Origin: Actinophytocola sp.
GTDB lineage: Bacteria; Actinomycetota; Actinomycetes; Mycobacteriales; Pseudonocardiaceae
Reading direction: 5' to 3'
Assembly (NCBI GenBank): GCA_009377385.1
Contig: WHUD01000001.1
Span: 1 to 50,309 of the forward strand
Length of the DNA stretch: 50,309 bases
The position numbers and the translations under genes were made by a program. Shown here piece after piece: positions 29,037 through 37,165 of the stretch. Position 1 is the first letter of the stretch. Each line of letters begins with the position of its first letter. Under the pieces are notes generated by a model. The model did no database searches, was not told the DNA's origin, and saw only the letters and a list, made by a program, of their open reading frames with translations.

Positions 29037-30470
29037 TCACCGCACCGGCTCAGCGGAGCCATCCGCGCCGAGTCGACATGGCGTCACCACAGTGCCGATC
29101 GGCTCCCGCACCCACCAGGCGCCTGTTTCCTTCCGTTCTGCGCGAGTTGTGTAGCGGTAGTGGAACAGCCGCGCCCGCACCAGCGCGGGCGGCTCGTCGG
29201 GGAACGGGTTGTGGCGCACCAACTTGAGCGTCGTGCGGTCGCCGGTGAGCAGCCTGCCGACCAGCGCGGGCAACCAGCCGGAACCGTAGCGCGGGGACAG
29301 CGAGGCGAACCACAGCAACCAGTCCAGCCGGAGGTGGTACGGAGCGATCTGCGGCGGACGTCGATGGGGATCGCCCGGCTTGCCCTTGAATTCGTACTCG
29401 CGCCACTCCGGGTCGTCGGCGTCGGCGGCGCCCTCGATGATCACCTCGTTGCGCTGCCGGGTGACCGAGCCGAACGCGCCGTAGGTGTTGACAAGGTGGA
29501 ACTTGTTGAAGCTGTAATTCATCAACTGGGTGCCGCCGATCAGGTTGCGGATCGGCCAGTAGCTGAGCACGACGGTCAGCACCGTCACGCCGATCACGAC
29601 GCCGCTGAACCACGTCGTCGGCGCGGCGAGGTCGTCAGGCGCTGACCAGACAAGAGAACCGTCCACAGCGGACACCGCGATGGTGATCGTGACGACGTTC
29701 AGCCAAGCGAAGTTGCCGGACGCCACCAGCCAGCACTGCGTCACGATGATGATGGCGGCGGCGACGGTCGCGGCGGGCTGCGGCGCGAACAGCACGAACG
29801 GCACCACGAGCTGCGTCGCGTGGTTGGCGGCGACCTCGACCCGGTGCAGCGGCTTCGGCAACTGGTGGAAGTACCAGCTCAGCGGGCCGGGCATCGGCTG
29901 CGTCTCGTGGTGGTAGTAGAGGCAGGTCAGGTCACGCCAGCATGGGTCGCCGCGCATCTTGATCATCCCGGCGCCGAACTCGACGCGGAACAGCAGCCAC
30001 AGCAGCAACCACAGCGTCAGCACCGGCGGCTCGACGGACGCCGGGCCGAGGAAGATCGCCAGGAAGCCGGTCTCGAGTAGCAGCGACTCCCAGCCGAACG
30101 AGTACCAGATCTGCCCGACGTTGACGATCGACAGGTACAGCACCCACGGCACCGTCCACAGCAGCATGTAGCCCCACACCGGCAGCAGGTCCGCGAGCCC
30201 GAGCAGCAGCGCAGCCGACACGACGACGCCGAGCCACGCCACCGCGGCGAAGGACCGGTCGGAGTAGTGCCAGTGGAACAGGCTCGGGGCCTCGCGGAAG
30301 GTGCGCTTGGCCAGGTAGCGCGGGATCGGCAGCAGGCCGCGCTCACCGAGCAGCGCACGGAACTGGTTGACGGCCACCAGGAACGCCACCAGGTAGAGGG
30401 CAGCGAGCATGCGCTGGAACACCAGGCGTGATGTCCAGTACGTCGGGTCCGCGAACCAGTCCCAGCTCAC
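29037..30470 (-). CDS. Lipase maturation factor (LMF1)-family membrane protein
   Basis: The 477-residue product has about nine hydrophobic segments in its first 320 residues and a soluble C-terminal domain. It matches bacterial LMF-family proteins: YWTSRLVFQRMLAALYLVAF at the start, QIWYSFGWESLLLETGFLAI, FRVEFGAGMIKMRGDPCWRD, LTCLYYHHETQPMPGPLSWY and NYSFNKFHLVNTYGAFGSV. The vertebrate homologue helps lipoprotein lipase fold; the bacterial role is not known. It is followed on the minus strand by a 178-base gap and preceded by the 21-bp-repeat cluster. The family call is firm, the function is not. Confidence 0.85.
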   Translation of the reverse strand: MSWDWFADPTYWTSRLVFQRMLAALYLVAFLVAVNQFRALLGERGLLPIPRYLAKRTFREAPSLFHWHYSDRSFAAVAWLGVVVSAALLLGLADLLPVWGYMLLWTVPWVLYLSIVNVGQIWYSFGWESLLLETGFLAIFLGPASVEPPVLTLWLLLWLLFRVEFGAGMIKMRGDPCWRDLTCLYYHHETQPMPGPLSWYFHQLPKPLHRVEVAANHATQLVVPFVLFAPQPAATVAAAIIIVTQCWLVASGNFAWLNVVTITIAVSAVDGSLVWSAPDDLAAPTTWFSGVVIGVTVLTVVLSYWPIRNLIGGTQLMNYSFNKFHLVNTYGAFGSVTRQRNEVIIEGAADADDPEWREYEFKGKPGDPHRRPPQIAPYHLRLDWLLWFASLSPRYGSGWLPALVGRLLTGDRTTLKLVRHNPFPDEPPALVRARLFHYRYTTRAERKETGAWWVREPIGTVVTPCRLGADGSAEPVR

Positions 30471-30533
30471 CGCCCCGATTCTCGCGCGATGACCGGCATC
30501 GCGCAGCAGCCACTACGAGGCGCCGCGTGCGTC

Positions 30534-30575
30534 GTGTCCCCCGTTCACGACGCCGAGTTCCACGTTCGGTGCGGC
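30534..30575. repeat. Intergenic copy of the 21-bp repeat family
   Basis: The unit at 30534-30554 (GTGTCCCCCGTTCACGACGC) matches the priA units at 3612-3674. A degenerate second unit at 30555-30575 (GAGTTCCACGTTCGGTGC) keeps the 21-base period. With flanking GTC the first unit also forms the short inverted repeat GTCGTG/CACGAC. It lies between two minus-strand genes. Confidence 0.7.
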
Positions 30576-30584
30576 ACGAGCCGG

Positions 30585-31898
30585 CTACGACGCGCTGTGG
30601 GTGGCGACGCTGTGGGTAGCGACGCGGTGCGGGGCGGTCCGCAGCGGGTGCCGCAGCTCGACACCGCTCGGACGGGCGAAGATGAGCACCGCGAGCACCG
30701 TGCACGCGATGGTGAGGATGCCGCCGCCGAGCAGCGACCACCTGGCGCCGAACAGGTCAGCCACCCAGCCGATCACCGGTGCACCTGCCGGGGTACCGCC
30801 CATCAGGATCATCACGTACAGCGACAGCACCCTGCCGCGCATGTGGGCAGGCACGGTCGTCTGGATGTAGCCGTTGGCAGCGGTGAGCACGGTCATGGTC
30901 ATCACGCCGATCGGCACGAGCGAGACGGCGAACAGCGCGTAGTTCGGCATCAGCCCCGCGGTCACCTCGAGCACGCCGAACGCCACCGCGCCGCCGACGA
31001 CCAGTCGCTGTCTCGGCGTCGTCCTGCGTGCCGCGAGCAGTGCGCCGGAGAGGCTGCCGATGGCGAGGATCGAGCCGAGCAGGCCGTATGCGTGCGGGCC
31101 CTTGTCGTAGATCGCGGTGGCCATCAGGGCCGTCGTCATCTGGAAGTTCAGCCCGAACGTGCCGACCCCGAAGACCACAAGCAGCACCAGCATCAGGTCG
31201 GGCCGGCCGCGCACATAGCGCACGCCCTCGGCGAGCCTGGCGAACGCGCCGCCGTCCGACGTCGATGCCGCTGCGGGGGCAGGGCCGCTCAGCAGTAGCA
31301 ACGCCAGCACCGGCGCGCCGAACGAGACGGCGTTGAGCAGGAACACCGGCCCTGTGCCGATGGTGCCGATCAGCACGCCCGCGAGGCCGGGGCCGATGAG
31401 CCGGGCGGCGTTGAACGACGCGCTGTTGAGGGCGACGGCGTTCGCGAGCTCGCCGTTGTCGACCAGCTCGCCGACGAATGCCTGCCGCGCCGGGTTGTCC
31501 AGGGCGGTGCCGACGCCGAGCAGGAACGCGAGCACGTAGACGTGCCAGATCTGGGCCGTTCCTGTGACGACGAGGACGCCGAGGGTGAGGCCGGTCGCTC
31601 CCATGAAGGCGTTGGTCGCCAGCAGCAGCTTGCGCTTCGGCAGCCGGTCCGCCAGCAGTCCGCCGAACGGTGTGACCAGCAGGAACGGCAGGAACTGGAG
31701 TCCGGTGGTGATGCCGACGGCTTCCGCGCCGCCGCCGAGCACGACGAGCACAAGCCAGTCCTGCGCCACCCGCTGCATCCAGGTGCCGATATTGGAGACC
31801 ACCATGCCGAACCAGAACAGCCGGTAGTCGCGGTGGCGCAGTGATCGGAACATGGACCTGGATGAGGGGGCTTTGCGCAGCAGCGGAAACTCCTTCAC
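30585..31898 (-). CDS. MFS efflux transporter (EntS/MFS_3-like)
   Basis: The 437-residue product has the 12-helix pattern of the major facilitator superfamily. The start FRSLRHRDYRLFWFGMVVSN and the segment GTWMQRVAQDWLVLVVLGG are typical of the enterobactin-exporter-like MFS_3 family. The loop 2-3 motif GGLLADRLPKRKLLL and the later LGVGTALDNPARQAFVGELV agree. Members export small molecules by proton exchange; the substrate is unknown. The C-terminus ends in a duplicated VATHS created by a 15-bp tandem repeat. An AT-rich palindrome about 70 bases upstream (31968-31982) may bind a MarR-type repressor, though no regulator gene is adjacent. Confidence 0.88.
   Translation of the reverse strand: MKEFPLLRKAPSSRSMFRSLRHRDYRLFWFGMVVSNIGTWMQRVAQDWLVLVVLGGGAEAVGITTGLQFLPFLLVTPFGGLLADRLPKRKLLLATNAFMGATGLTLGVLVVTGTAQIWHVYVLAFLLGVGTALDNPARQAFVGELVDNGELANAVALNSASFNAARLIGPGLAGVLIGTIGTGPVFLLNAVSFGAPVLALLLLSGPAPAAASTSDGGAFARLAEGVRYVRGRPDLMLVLLVVFGVGTFGLNFQMTTALMATAIYDKGPHAYGLLGSILAIGSLSGALLAARRTTPRQRLVVGGAVAFGVLEVTAGLMPNYALFAVSLVPIGVMTMTVLTAANGYIQTTVPAHMRGRVLSLYVMILMGGTPAGAPVIGWVADLFGARWSLLGGGILTIACTVLAVLIFARPSGVELRHPLRTAPHRVATHSVATHSAS
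30594..30623. repeat. 15-bp tandem duplication at the MFS C-terminus
   Basis: GCTGTGGGTGGCGAC (30594-30608) and GCTGTGGGTAGCGAC (30609-30623) differ at one base. On the minus strand they encode VATHS twice at the end of the transporter. Confidence 0.75.
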
Positions 31899-32184
31899 GG
31901 CTCGGTGTGGCGGTGATCGGAAGCCGGCGACGCTGGTAAGCAGGCCAGCTAGTAGTTACTCTAGCTCCTTAGCCTTGCTAAGTAAAAACCTCGGGACTGT
32001 CTCGTTGACCACATCTGTCCCGCTGGCGAACAGCGGAACGGCCCCTGGATCACATGACGTCTCGTTGCTCCACGCGCCGTTCTCGTCGGCGCAGCGCACA
32101 CCGGCCGCGCGCGGTGTGACGTCTCTCTGCGCACCAAGGCAATCCGCCGATGCCACGGCGCCGAATCCGCCTACGCACAGACGT
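31899..32184. other. Intergenic region with AT-rich palindrome; no supported gene
   Basis: Between the MFS start and the actP terminator I see no convincing coding sequence. Bases 31950-31990 are markedly AT-richer than the surroundings and contain CTTAGCCTTGCTAAG (31968-31982), a 6-3-6 palindrome about 70 bases upstream of the MFS start on the minus strand. Such TTAG/CTAA sites are typical of MarR-family operators. The rest (about 32000-32184) holds nothing I can identify. Confidence 0.45.
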
Positions 32185-32219
32185 GGGGCCGCGCCTATGC
32201 CAGGCATAGACGCGGCCCC
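32185..32219 (-). terminator. Hairpin terminator downstream of actP
   Basis: GGGGCCGCG at 32185 pairs with CGCGGCCCC ending at 32219. The inner CTATGCC/GGCATAG arms also pair, giving a nearly uninterrupted stem of about 16 pairs with a small loop. It begins 16 bases after the actP stop on the minus strand. There is no long U-tract, which is usual for actinobacterial terminators. Confidence 0.75.
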
Positions 32220-32234
32220 GTGCGACGGCGGTGG

Positions 32235-33842
32235 TCAGTGCGCGGCGGCCTTCTCCGCTCCCGCACCGGTCAGCGACCGGACCTCCATCTCGGCGTACTT
32301 CTGCTCGTCGTGCTCCGACGAGAGCATCGTGCCGAGCCAGCCGAGGAAGAACGACGCCGGGATCGACACCAGGCCAGGGTTGGCCAGCGGGAACCAGTCG
32401 AAGTCGGCGTTCGGCAGCATCGCCTCTGAGTCACCGGACACCGCAGGCGAGAACACGATCAGCACGATGGTGATCGTCAGCCCGCCGTAGATGCTCCACA
32501 GCGCGCCCGAGGTGTTGAACCGCTTCCAGAACAGCGAGTACAGCAGCGTCGGCAGGTTCGCCGACGCCGCCACCGCGAAGGCCAGCGCGACAAGGAACGC
32601 CACGTTCTGGTTCTTGGCGAGGATGCCGCCGACGATGGCGACCGCGCCGATGACACACGCGGTGATCCTGGCGACGCGCACCTCGTCCTGTTTGCTGTCG
32701 ACCTTGCCCCTCTTGATCACGTTGGCGTAGATGTCATGCGCGAACGACGCCGACGCGGTGATCGTCAGCCCCGCCACGACCGCGAGGATGGTCGCGAACG
32801 CCACCGCCGCGATGAACCCGAGCAGCACCGGACCGCCGAGTGCCTGCGCGAGCAGCGGCGCGGCCGCGTTCTCCTCGCCGGGTGCGTTCGCGATGACGTC
32901 GGAGCCGACGATCGCGCCAGCGCCGTAGCCGAGCACCAGCGTGAACAGGTAGAACAGCCCGATCAGCCCGATCGCCCACACCACGGAGCGCCGTGCTTCC
33001 TTGGCCGTGGGCACGGTGTAGAAGCGCATCAGCACGTGCGGCAGCCCCGCGGTGCCGAGCACAAGTGCGATCGCGAGCGACAGGAAGTCGAGCTGGGTCA
33101 TCGCGTCCGCGCCGTACTGCGCACCGGGGCTGAGCAGGCTCTCGCCGCCCTTTCCTGCCTTGTCGACGGCGCCCTGCAGCAGCGCGGAAAGGTTCAGCCC
33201 GTACTTGGCGAGCACCCACACCGTCATGAGCGCGGCACCACTGATCAGCAGCGCGGCCTTGATGATCTGCACCCATGTGGTGCCCTTCATGCCGCCGACG
33301 AGCACGTAGATGATCATCACGACGCCGACGACAGCGATCACGATCGACTGGCCAACGCCGCTCGAGATGCCGAGCAGGACCGACACCAGGATGCCAGCGC
33401 CCGCCATCTGGGCGAGCAGGTAGAAGAAGCTCACCGCGAGCGTCGACGTCGCGGCCGCCGCGCGCACCGGGCGCTGCCGCATCCGGAACGCCAGCACGTC
33501 GCCCATCGTGAACTTGCCGGTGTTGCGCAGCAGCTCGGCGACAAGCAGCAGCGCGACGAGCCACGCCACGAGGAACCCGATCGAGTACAGGAAGCCGTCG
33601 TAGCCGTAGATCGCGATGGCGCCCGCGATGCCGAGGAACGACGCCGCCGACAGATAGTCGCCGGAGATCGCGATGCCGTTCTGCGGCCCGGAGAACGCCC
33701 TGCCTGCCGCGTAGTAGTCCGACGCCGTCTTGGTGTTGCGGCTCGCCCGCAGCACGACGACCAGCGTGATCACGACGAACGTCGTGAAGATGCCGATGTT
33801 GAGCGCTGGGCTTGAGCCCTGCAGTTCCTGCGCCAGGATCAT
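32235..33842 (-). CDS. actP: Sodium:solute symporter, acetate/monocarboxylate permease (ActP/MctC-like)
   Basis: The 535-residue product is an SSS-family symporter with about 13 membrane helices. It has the ActP-like start LNIGIFTTFVVITLVVVLRA, TASDYYAAGRAFSGPQNGIA, ISGDYLSAASFLGIAGAIA and GLPHVLMRFYTVPTAKEARR. These closely follow acetate permeases and the corynebacterial monocarboxylate carrier. The start overlaps the DUF485 stop by four bases, the standard yjcH-actP arrangement. Upstream LytTR-type repeats are shared with acs, supporting acetate or short monocarboxylates as substrate. The exact substrate is inferred. Confidence 0.88.
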   Translation of the reverse strand: MILAQELQGSSPALNIGIFTTFVVITLVVVLRASRNTKTASDYYAAGRAFSGPQNGIAISGDYLSAASFLGIAGAIAIYGYDGFLYSIGFLVAWLVALLLVAELLRNTGKFTMGDVLAFRMRQRPVRAAAATSTLAVSFFYLLAQMAGAGILVSVLLGISSGVGQSIVIAVVGVVMIIYVLVGGMKGTTWVQIIKAALLISGAALMTVWVLAKYGLNLSALLQGAVDKAGKGGESLLSPGAQYGADAMTQLDFLSLAIALVLGTAGLPHVLMRFYTVPTAKEARRSVVWAIGLIGLFYLFTLVLGYGAGAIVGSDVIANAPGEENAAAPLLAQALGGPVLLGFIAAVAFATILAVVAGLTITASASFAHDIYANVIKRGKVDSKQDEVRVARITACVIGAVAIVGGILAKNQNVAFLVALAFAVAASANLPTLLYSLFWKRFNTSGALWSIYGGLTITIVLIVFSPAVSGDSEAMLPNADFDWFPLANPGLVSIPASFFLGWLGTMLSSEHDEQKYAEMEVRSLTGAGAEKAAAH

Positions 33843-34174
33843 CGCGACTCCCCCTCGACCTCGTACCTGAGCCGGTCGGCGACCGGGTCAAGGTTCCGGT
33901 TGGCGAAGCGCACGTACAGCGCGGTGATCGCGAACGTCGAGACGAACTGCAGCAGGCCTAGCACCAGCCCGACGTTGATGTTGCCGACGAGCTTGGTGGC
34001 CATGAACCCGTGCGCGTAGTCGGCGAGCAGCACGTACAGCAGGTACCAGCCGAGGAACAGTCCGGTCATGGGGAACACGAAGCCGCGTAACCTGCGGCGG
34101 AGCTCGGCGAAGTCGGCACTGCGGTGGACGTCGGTCCACACTTCGTCAGTGACCTCGCGCTCGGAGACAGTCAC
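33839..34174 (-). CDS. DUF485 membrane protein, partner of ActP
   Basis: Small DUF485 (YjcH-like) proteins with two membrane helices are encoded directly before actP-type symporters. Here the product (about 111 residues) has RLRGFVFPMTGLFLGWYLLY and VGLVLGLLQFVSTFAITALY as its two hydrophobic segments, with LADYAHGFMATKLVGNINVG between, the usual family core. The GTG at 34174 is preferred because the in-frame ATG at 34189 lies on the AGGAGG ribosome-binding site itself. Direct repeats at 34249-34279 probably control this gene and actP. The biochemical role of DUF485 is not established. Confidence 0.87.
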   Translation of the reverse strand: MTVSEREVTDEVWTDVHRSADFAELRRRLRGFVFPMTGLFLGWYLLYVLLADYAHGFMATKLVGNINVGLVLGLLQFVSTFAITALYVRFANRNLDPVADRLRYEVEGESR

Positions 34175-34248
34175 GAGAGACCTCCTCATCGAAGTCAGGT
34201 GGTTCGGGCCACGTTAGGGAGGTCACAAGGGCGGTGGAATCGCAAGAC

Positions 34249-34279
34249 GACCAACCGTCAGCGCGTGCGACGAACGGTC
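34249..34279 (-). promoter_or_regulatory. Putative LytTR-type operator upstream of DUF485-actP
   Basis: Read on the minus strand, GACCGTTCGTC (34279-34269) is followed by GACGGTTGGTC (34259-34249), two direct repeats 20 bases apart. The first is identical to the first repeat upstream of acs. The site is centred about 90 bases before the DUF485 start, matching the acs position. It overlaps the last codons of the upstream symporter gene. Confidence 0.55.
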
Positions 34280-35973
34280 AATGAGCGGTTCGGCCGCGCC
34301 GCCGAGCGGTGATCCTCGGCGAGGTGCAGCCGCAGCATGGCGGGCATCGACCACGCGGGGGGCCTGCCGCGCAGCGACACCAGCACCATCGTCAGGAACG
34401 CGAGCGGCACCGTCCACGGCGCCGGTTGGGCGAGCAGGATCGCCTGCCAGCCGGAAACGCCGGGCCCGAACAGCGTGACGGCGATGGCGCCTGACGACGC
34501 CAGCAGCCCGGCGAGCACACCGCTGACCGCACCGGCCGCCGTGAGCCTCGGCCACCAGATGCCGAGCACCAGCATCGGCGAGAACGTCGAAGCCGCCACG
34601 GTGAACGCCCAGGTCACCAGCACCCCGGCGTCCAGGTGCTTGGCGAACAGCGCGAGGCCGACGACGATCGCCGCCAGCGCGACGACGGTGGCCCGCAGCC
34701 TGCCGAGACCGGCGGGCGCCAGGTCGTGCGCGACGGCGCCGGACGCCGCGAGCAGCAGCCCGAGCGAGGTGGCAAGGAACGCCGCGAACGCGCCGCCGGT
34801 GAGCAGCGCCGTGAACAGCGCGCCCTGCCAGCCGGTGTCGACCTGCATCGGCAGCGCGACGACGGCGGTGTCGGTCGCGCCAGCCAGATAGAGCTGCGGC
34901 ACAAGCACGCTGCCGAGCACGCCGTAGATGCCAGGGAACAGGTAGAACACGCTGAGCAGCGCCACCGTGATCGCGGCCGTGCGTCTCGCGGCGCGGCCAT
35001 CGGGGCTGGTGTGGAACCGCATGATCACGTGCGGCAGCCCCATGGTGCCGAGCATGGTCGCGATCAGCACCGCGAGCGTGCCGAGCAGCGGATACCCCGC
35101 GCCCGCGAAGTTCAGCAGCGGGCGCTGCCAGTCCGGCCCGCCCGGCTGGCTGATGCCGCCCACCTCGGGCACCCGCGCGCCCTCCGGGAAGACCAGCGTG
35201 CTGTCCGCTGGCACGTGGTGTGTTCCCTCGGACAGCCGCACCGGTGCGCCCTCCTGGGTGAACGCGGTGACCGGGTCCGTGACGTCCAGGGTGACGTCGA
35301 CCCGGAACGTGACCGGGGTGTCGTGCGGGAAGTGCGTGTACTCGGTCGGCTGCACCGCCGCGTCGCGCATGCTCGCGCCAGCGGTCAGCACCAGCCAGAT
35401 CGCGGGCACGATGAACAACACCAGCTTGAGGCAGAACTGGAACGCCTGCACGTACGTCGCGGCGCGCATCCCGCCGAGCGCGAGCGTCGCGGCGACCGCC
35501 GTCCCGGCGAGCACGACGCCGACCCAGTACGGCGTCGTGCTGACCACGCTGAGCACCAGCCCTGCGGTGCGGAACTGCGGCACAAGGTACAGCCCAGCGA
35601 TGACGAGCACGACGACGGCGGCGAGCTTGCGCAACCGGGGCGATGCCAGCCGCGCCTCGGCGAAATCCGGCACGGTCAACGCGCCCGACCGGCGCATCGG
35701 CGCAGCGACAAGCACGAGCATCGCGATGTAGCCCGCCGCGAACCCGACCGGGTACCACAGCGCGCCGACGCCGTCCTTGAGCACGAGGCCGGCGACGCCG
35801 AGGAACGATGCCGCCGACAGGTACTCGCCGGACACCGCCGCCGCATTGAGCAGCGGCGTCACCCGGCGGGACGCCACAAGGAAGTCCGACGTGGTGCGCA
35901 TCGCCGCGATCCCGCGCACGCCGATGACCAGCGTGATCAGCACGACCGACGCGGCGGCGAGCCCAGCTGCCAT
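34258..35973 (-). CDS. Second sodium:solute symporter, co-transcribed with LytSR-type genes
   Basis: The 571-residue product is another SSS symporter: MAAGLAAASVVLITLVIGVR at the start, RTTSDFLVASRRVTPLLNAA, VSGEYLSAASFLGVAGLVL and GLPHVIMRFHTSPDGRAARR. It differs from the neighbouring ActP by a soluble insertion of about 70 residues (near residues 195-275, TEYTHFPHDTPVTFRVDVTL onward) between membrane segments. It overlaps the small membrane-protein gene by ATGA and ends a four-gene operon starting with the sensor kinase. In comparable systems such transporters may serve in sensing as well as transport. The substrate is probably a monocarboxylate, but this is inference. The 3' end holds part of the downstream operator. 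Confidence 0.85.
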   Translation of the reverse strand: MAAGLAAASVVLITLVIGVRGIAAMRTTSDFLVASRRVTPLLNAAAVSGEYLSAASFLGVAGLVLKDGVGALWYPVGFAAGYIAMLVLVAAPMRRSGALTVPDFAEARLASPRLRKLAAVVVLVIAGLYLVPQFRTAGLVLSVVSTTPYWVGVVLAGTAVAATLALGGMRAATYVQAFQFCLKLVLFIVPAIWLVLTAGASMRDAAVQPTEYTHFPHDTPVTFRVDVTLDVTDPVTAFTQEGAPVRLSEGTHHVPADSTLVFPEGARVPEVGGISQPGGPDWQRPLLNFAGAGYPLLGTLAVLIATMLGTMGLPHVIMRFHTSPDGRAARRTAAITVALLSVFYLFPGIYGVLGSVLVPQLYLAGATDTAVVALPMQVDTGWQGALFTALLTGGAFAAFLATSLGLLLAASGAVAHDLAPAGLGRLRATVVALAAIVVGLALFAKHLDAGVLVTWAFTVAASTFSPMLVLGIWWPRLTAAGAVSGVLAGLLASSGAIAVTLFGPGVSGWQAILLAQPAPWTVPLAFLTMVLVSLRGRPPAWSMPAMLRLHLAEDHRSAARPNRSLTVRRTR

Positions 35974-36386
35974 CAGCGGTCGGCTCCAGCGGCATCTGCC
36001 CGGCCGATACCGCCCTCCGCGCGGCCGGTGCGGTGATCGGCGGGATCGTCCTCGGCGGCCTCGGCCCGGCGCAGCTGCCACCATGCGAGGCAGACCATGA
36101 TCGGGTACGGCAGCACAGCGAGCAGCAGCCACGACACCCGCACGCCGAACAGCCGCAACTCGGTCAGCGCTGGCGCGAGCGCGAACAGCACAGCGAGCCC
36201 GAGCAGCATCGTCGCGGTCGCGGCGAGCGCGACGGCGCCACGACGTCGTTGCCGCCGGTAGGCGCGCAGCGCGCGGTCGGTGTCACCCGGATCGAGCCGA
36301 GGCATCCGCCACGGGCCGCGCAGCCTGCGCCGGGAGCGGGCGAGCCTGGTCTGTGGGCTCATCACCGCGACGCGCTTGGTTGACAT
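35973..36386 (-). CDS. Small membrane protein between response regulator and symporter
   Basis: I do not recognise a characterised family. The 137-residue product has a very basic N-terminus (RLARSRRRLRGPWRMPRL), two hydrophobic segments (GAVALAATATMLLGLAVLF and VSWLLLAVLPYPIMVCLAWW) and a charged C-terminus. Both ends overlap neighbours as ATGA, so it is made together with the regulator and the symporter. Position and two-helix topology resemble the DUF485-type subunit that precedes the other symporter, suggesting an accessory subunit of this transporter. Confidence 0.75.
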   Translation of the reverse strand: MSTKRVAVMSPQTRLARSRRRLRGPWRMPRLDPGDTDRALRAYRRQRRRGAVALAATATMLLGLAVLFALAPALTELRLFGVRVSWLLLAVLPYPIMVCLAWWQLRRAEAAEDDPADHRTGRAEGGIGRADAAGADR

Positions 36387-37165
36387 CAGCCGCGACGTTC
36401 CTGCCTGCTCAGCTCGCTGTTGCGCGCCGCGTGCAGCAGCCGTTCCCGCAGCTCGCGGGCGTGCCGCCTGCTGACGGGGACGTCGCCGAGCTCGGTGTGG
36501 GCGAGCAGCCCGCCGACCGAGTCGCTGCGCAGCTCGGTGACGGCGTCGATCGCGACGAGGAACCCACGGTGGGTACGCACGAAGCCGGTGCCCTCCCAGT
36601 ACTCCTCCAGCCGGGAGATCGGCATTCGCACCGTGTGCACGCCGTCGCGGGTGTAGAGCTTGACGTAGTCACCCTGCGCCTCGACGTACTGCACGTCGCT
36701 GCGCCGGACGTACTGCGTCCTGCCAGCGGACTCGACGGGCAGCACAGCCATTGCGTCCGGCCCAGCCGCGTCGGGGGCGGACGCCGGCAGCATCTTGACC
36801 ACCTTGGCCAGCGCTGCGGCGAGCCGTTCCGCCCTGACCGGTTTGAGCAGGTAGTCGACGGCGCCGATGCCGTACGCGGTGAGCGCGTGTCCGTCGTAGG
36901 CTGTGACGAACACGATCACCGGCGGCTCGCTGAGCTTGGCGAGCAGCGACGCCAGTTCGAGGCCGTCGAGCCCTGGCATGGAGATGTCGAGGAACACGGC
37001 GTCGAACCGCTCGCTCTGCAACGTCTTCAGCGCGCCGAGCGGGTCGGCCGCCGATGCGACGTCTGCGACATGCTCGTCATCGCGCAGCAGTTGGCACAGG
37101 TCGGCGAGGGCTGCGGGGACGTCGTCCACCGCGAGCACCCGCAGCCCCGATCGTGTCGATGTCAC
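36386..37165 (-). CDS. LytTR-family response regulator
   Basis: The receiver domain (about residues 8-125) has the acidic pair in LRVLAVDDVPAAL, the phospho-acceptor Asp near residue 60 in VFLDISMPGLDGLELA, Thr in FVTAYDGHALTAY and Lys in YLLKPVRAERL. The DNA-binding LytTR domain, from about residue 155, has VQYVEAQGDYVKLYTRDG and TGFVRTHRGFLVAIDAVTEL, followed by PVSRRHARELRERL. The GTG at 37165 overlaps the kinase stop. LytTR proteins bind direct repeats about two helical turns apart, as seen before acs and DUF485-actP, so it is the likely activator of both. Confidence 0.92.
   Translation of the reverse strand: MTSTRSGLRVLAVDDVPAALADLCQLLRDDEHVADVASAADPLGALKTLQSERFDAVFLDISMPGLDGLELASLLAKLSEPPVIVFVTAYDGHALTAYGIGAVDYLLKPVRAERLAAALAKVVKMLPASAPDAAGPDAMAVLPVESAGRTQYVRRSDVQYVEAQGDYVKLYTRDGVHTVRMPISRLEEYWEGTGFVRTHRGFLVAIDAVTELRSDSVGGLLAHTELGDVPVSRRHARELRERLLHAARNSELSRQERRG

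Noticed and set aside
31956-32207. Possible 83-residue minus-strand gene in the MFS-actP spacer
   Set aside because: It has no ribosome-binding site or recognisable domain, its start lies within the actP terminator hairpin and its end falls in the AT-rich operator region.
34636-36036. 466-codon plus-strand frame opposite the second symporter
   Set aside because: The minus strand encodes a clear 12-13 helix SSS symporter; the plus frame is Arg/His/Gln-rich noise.
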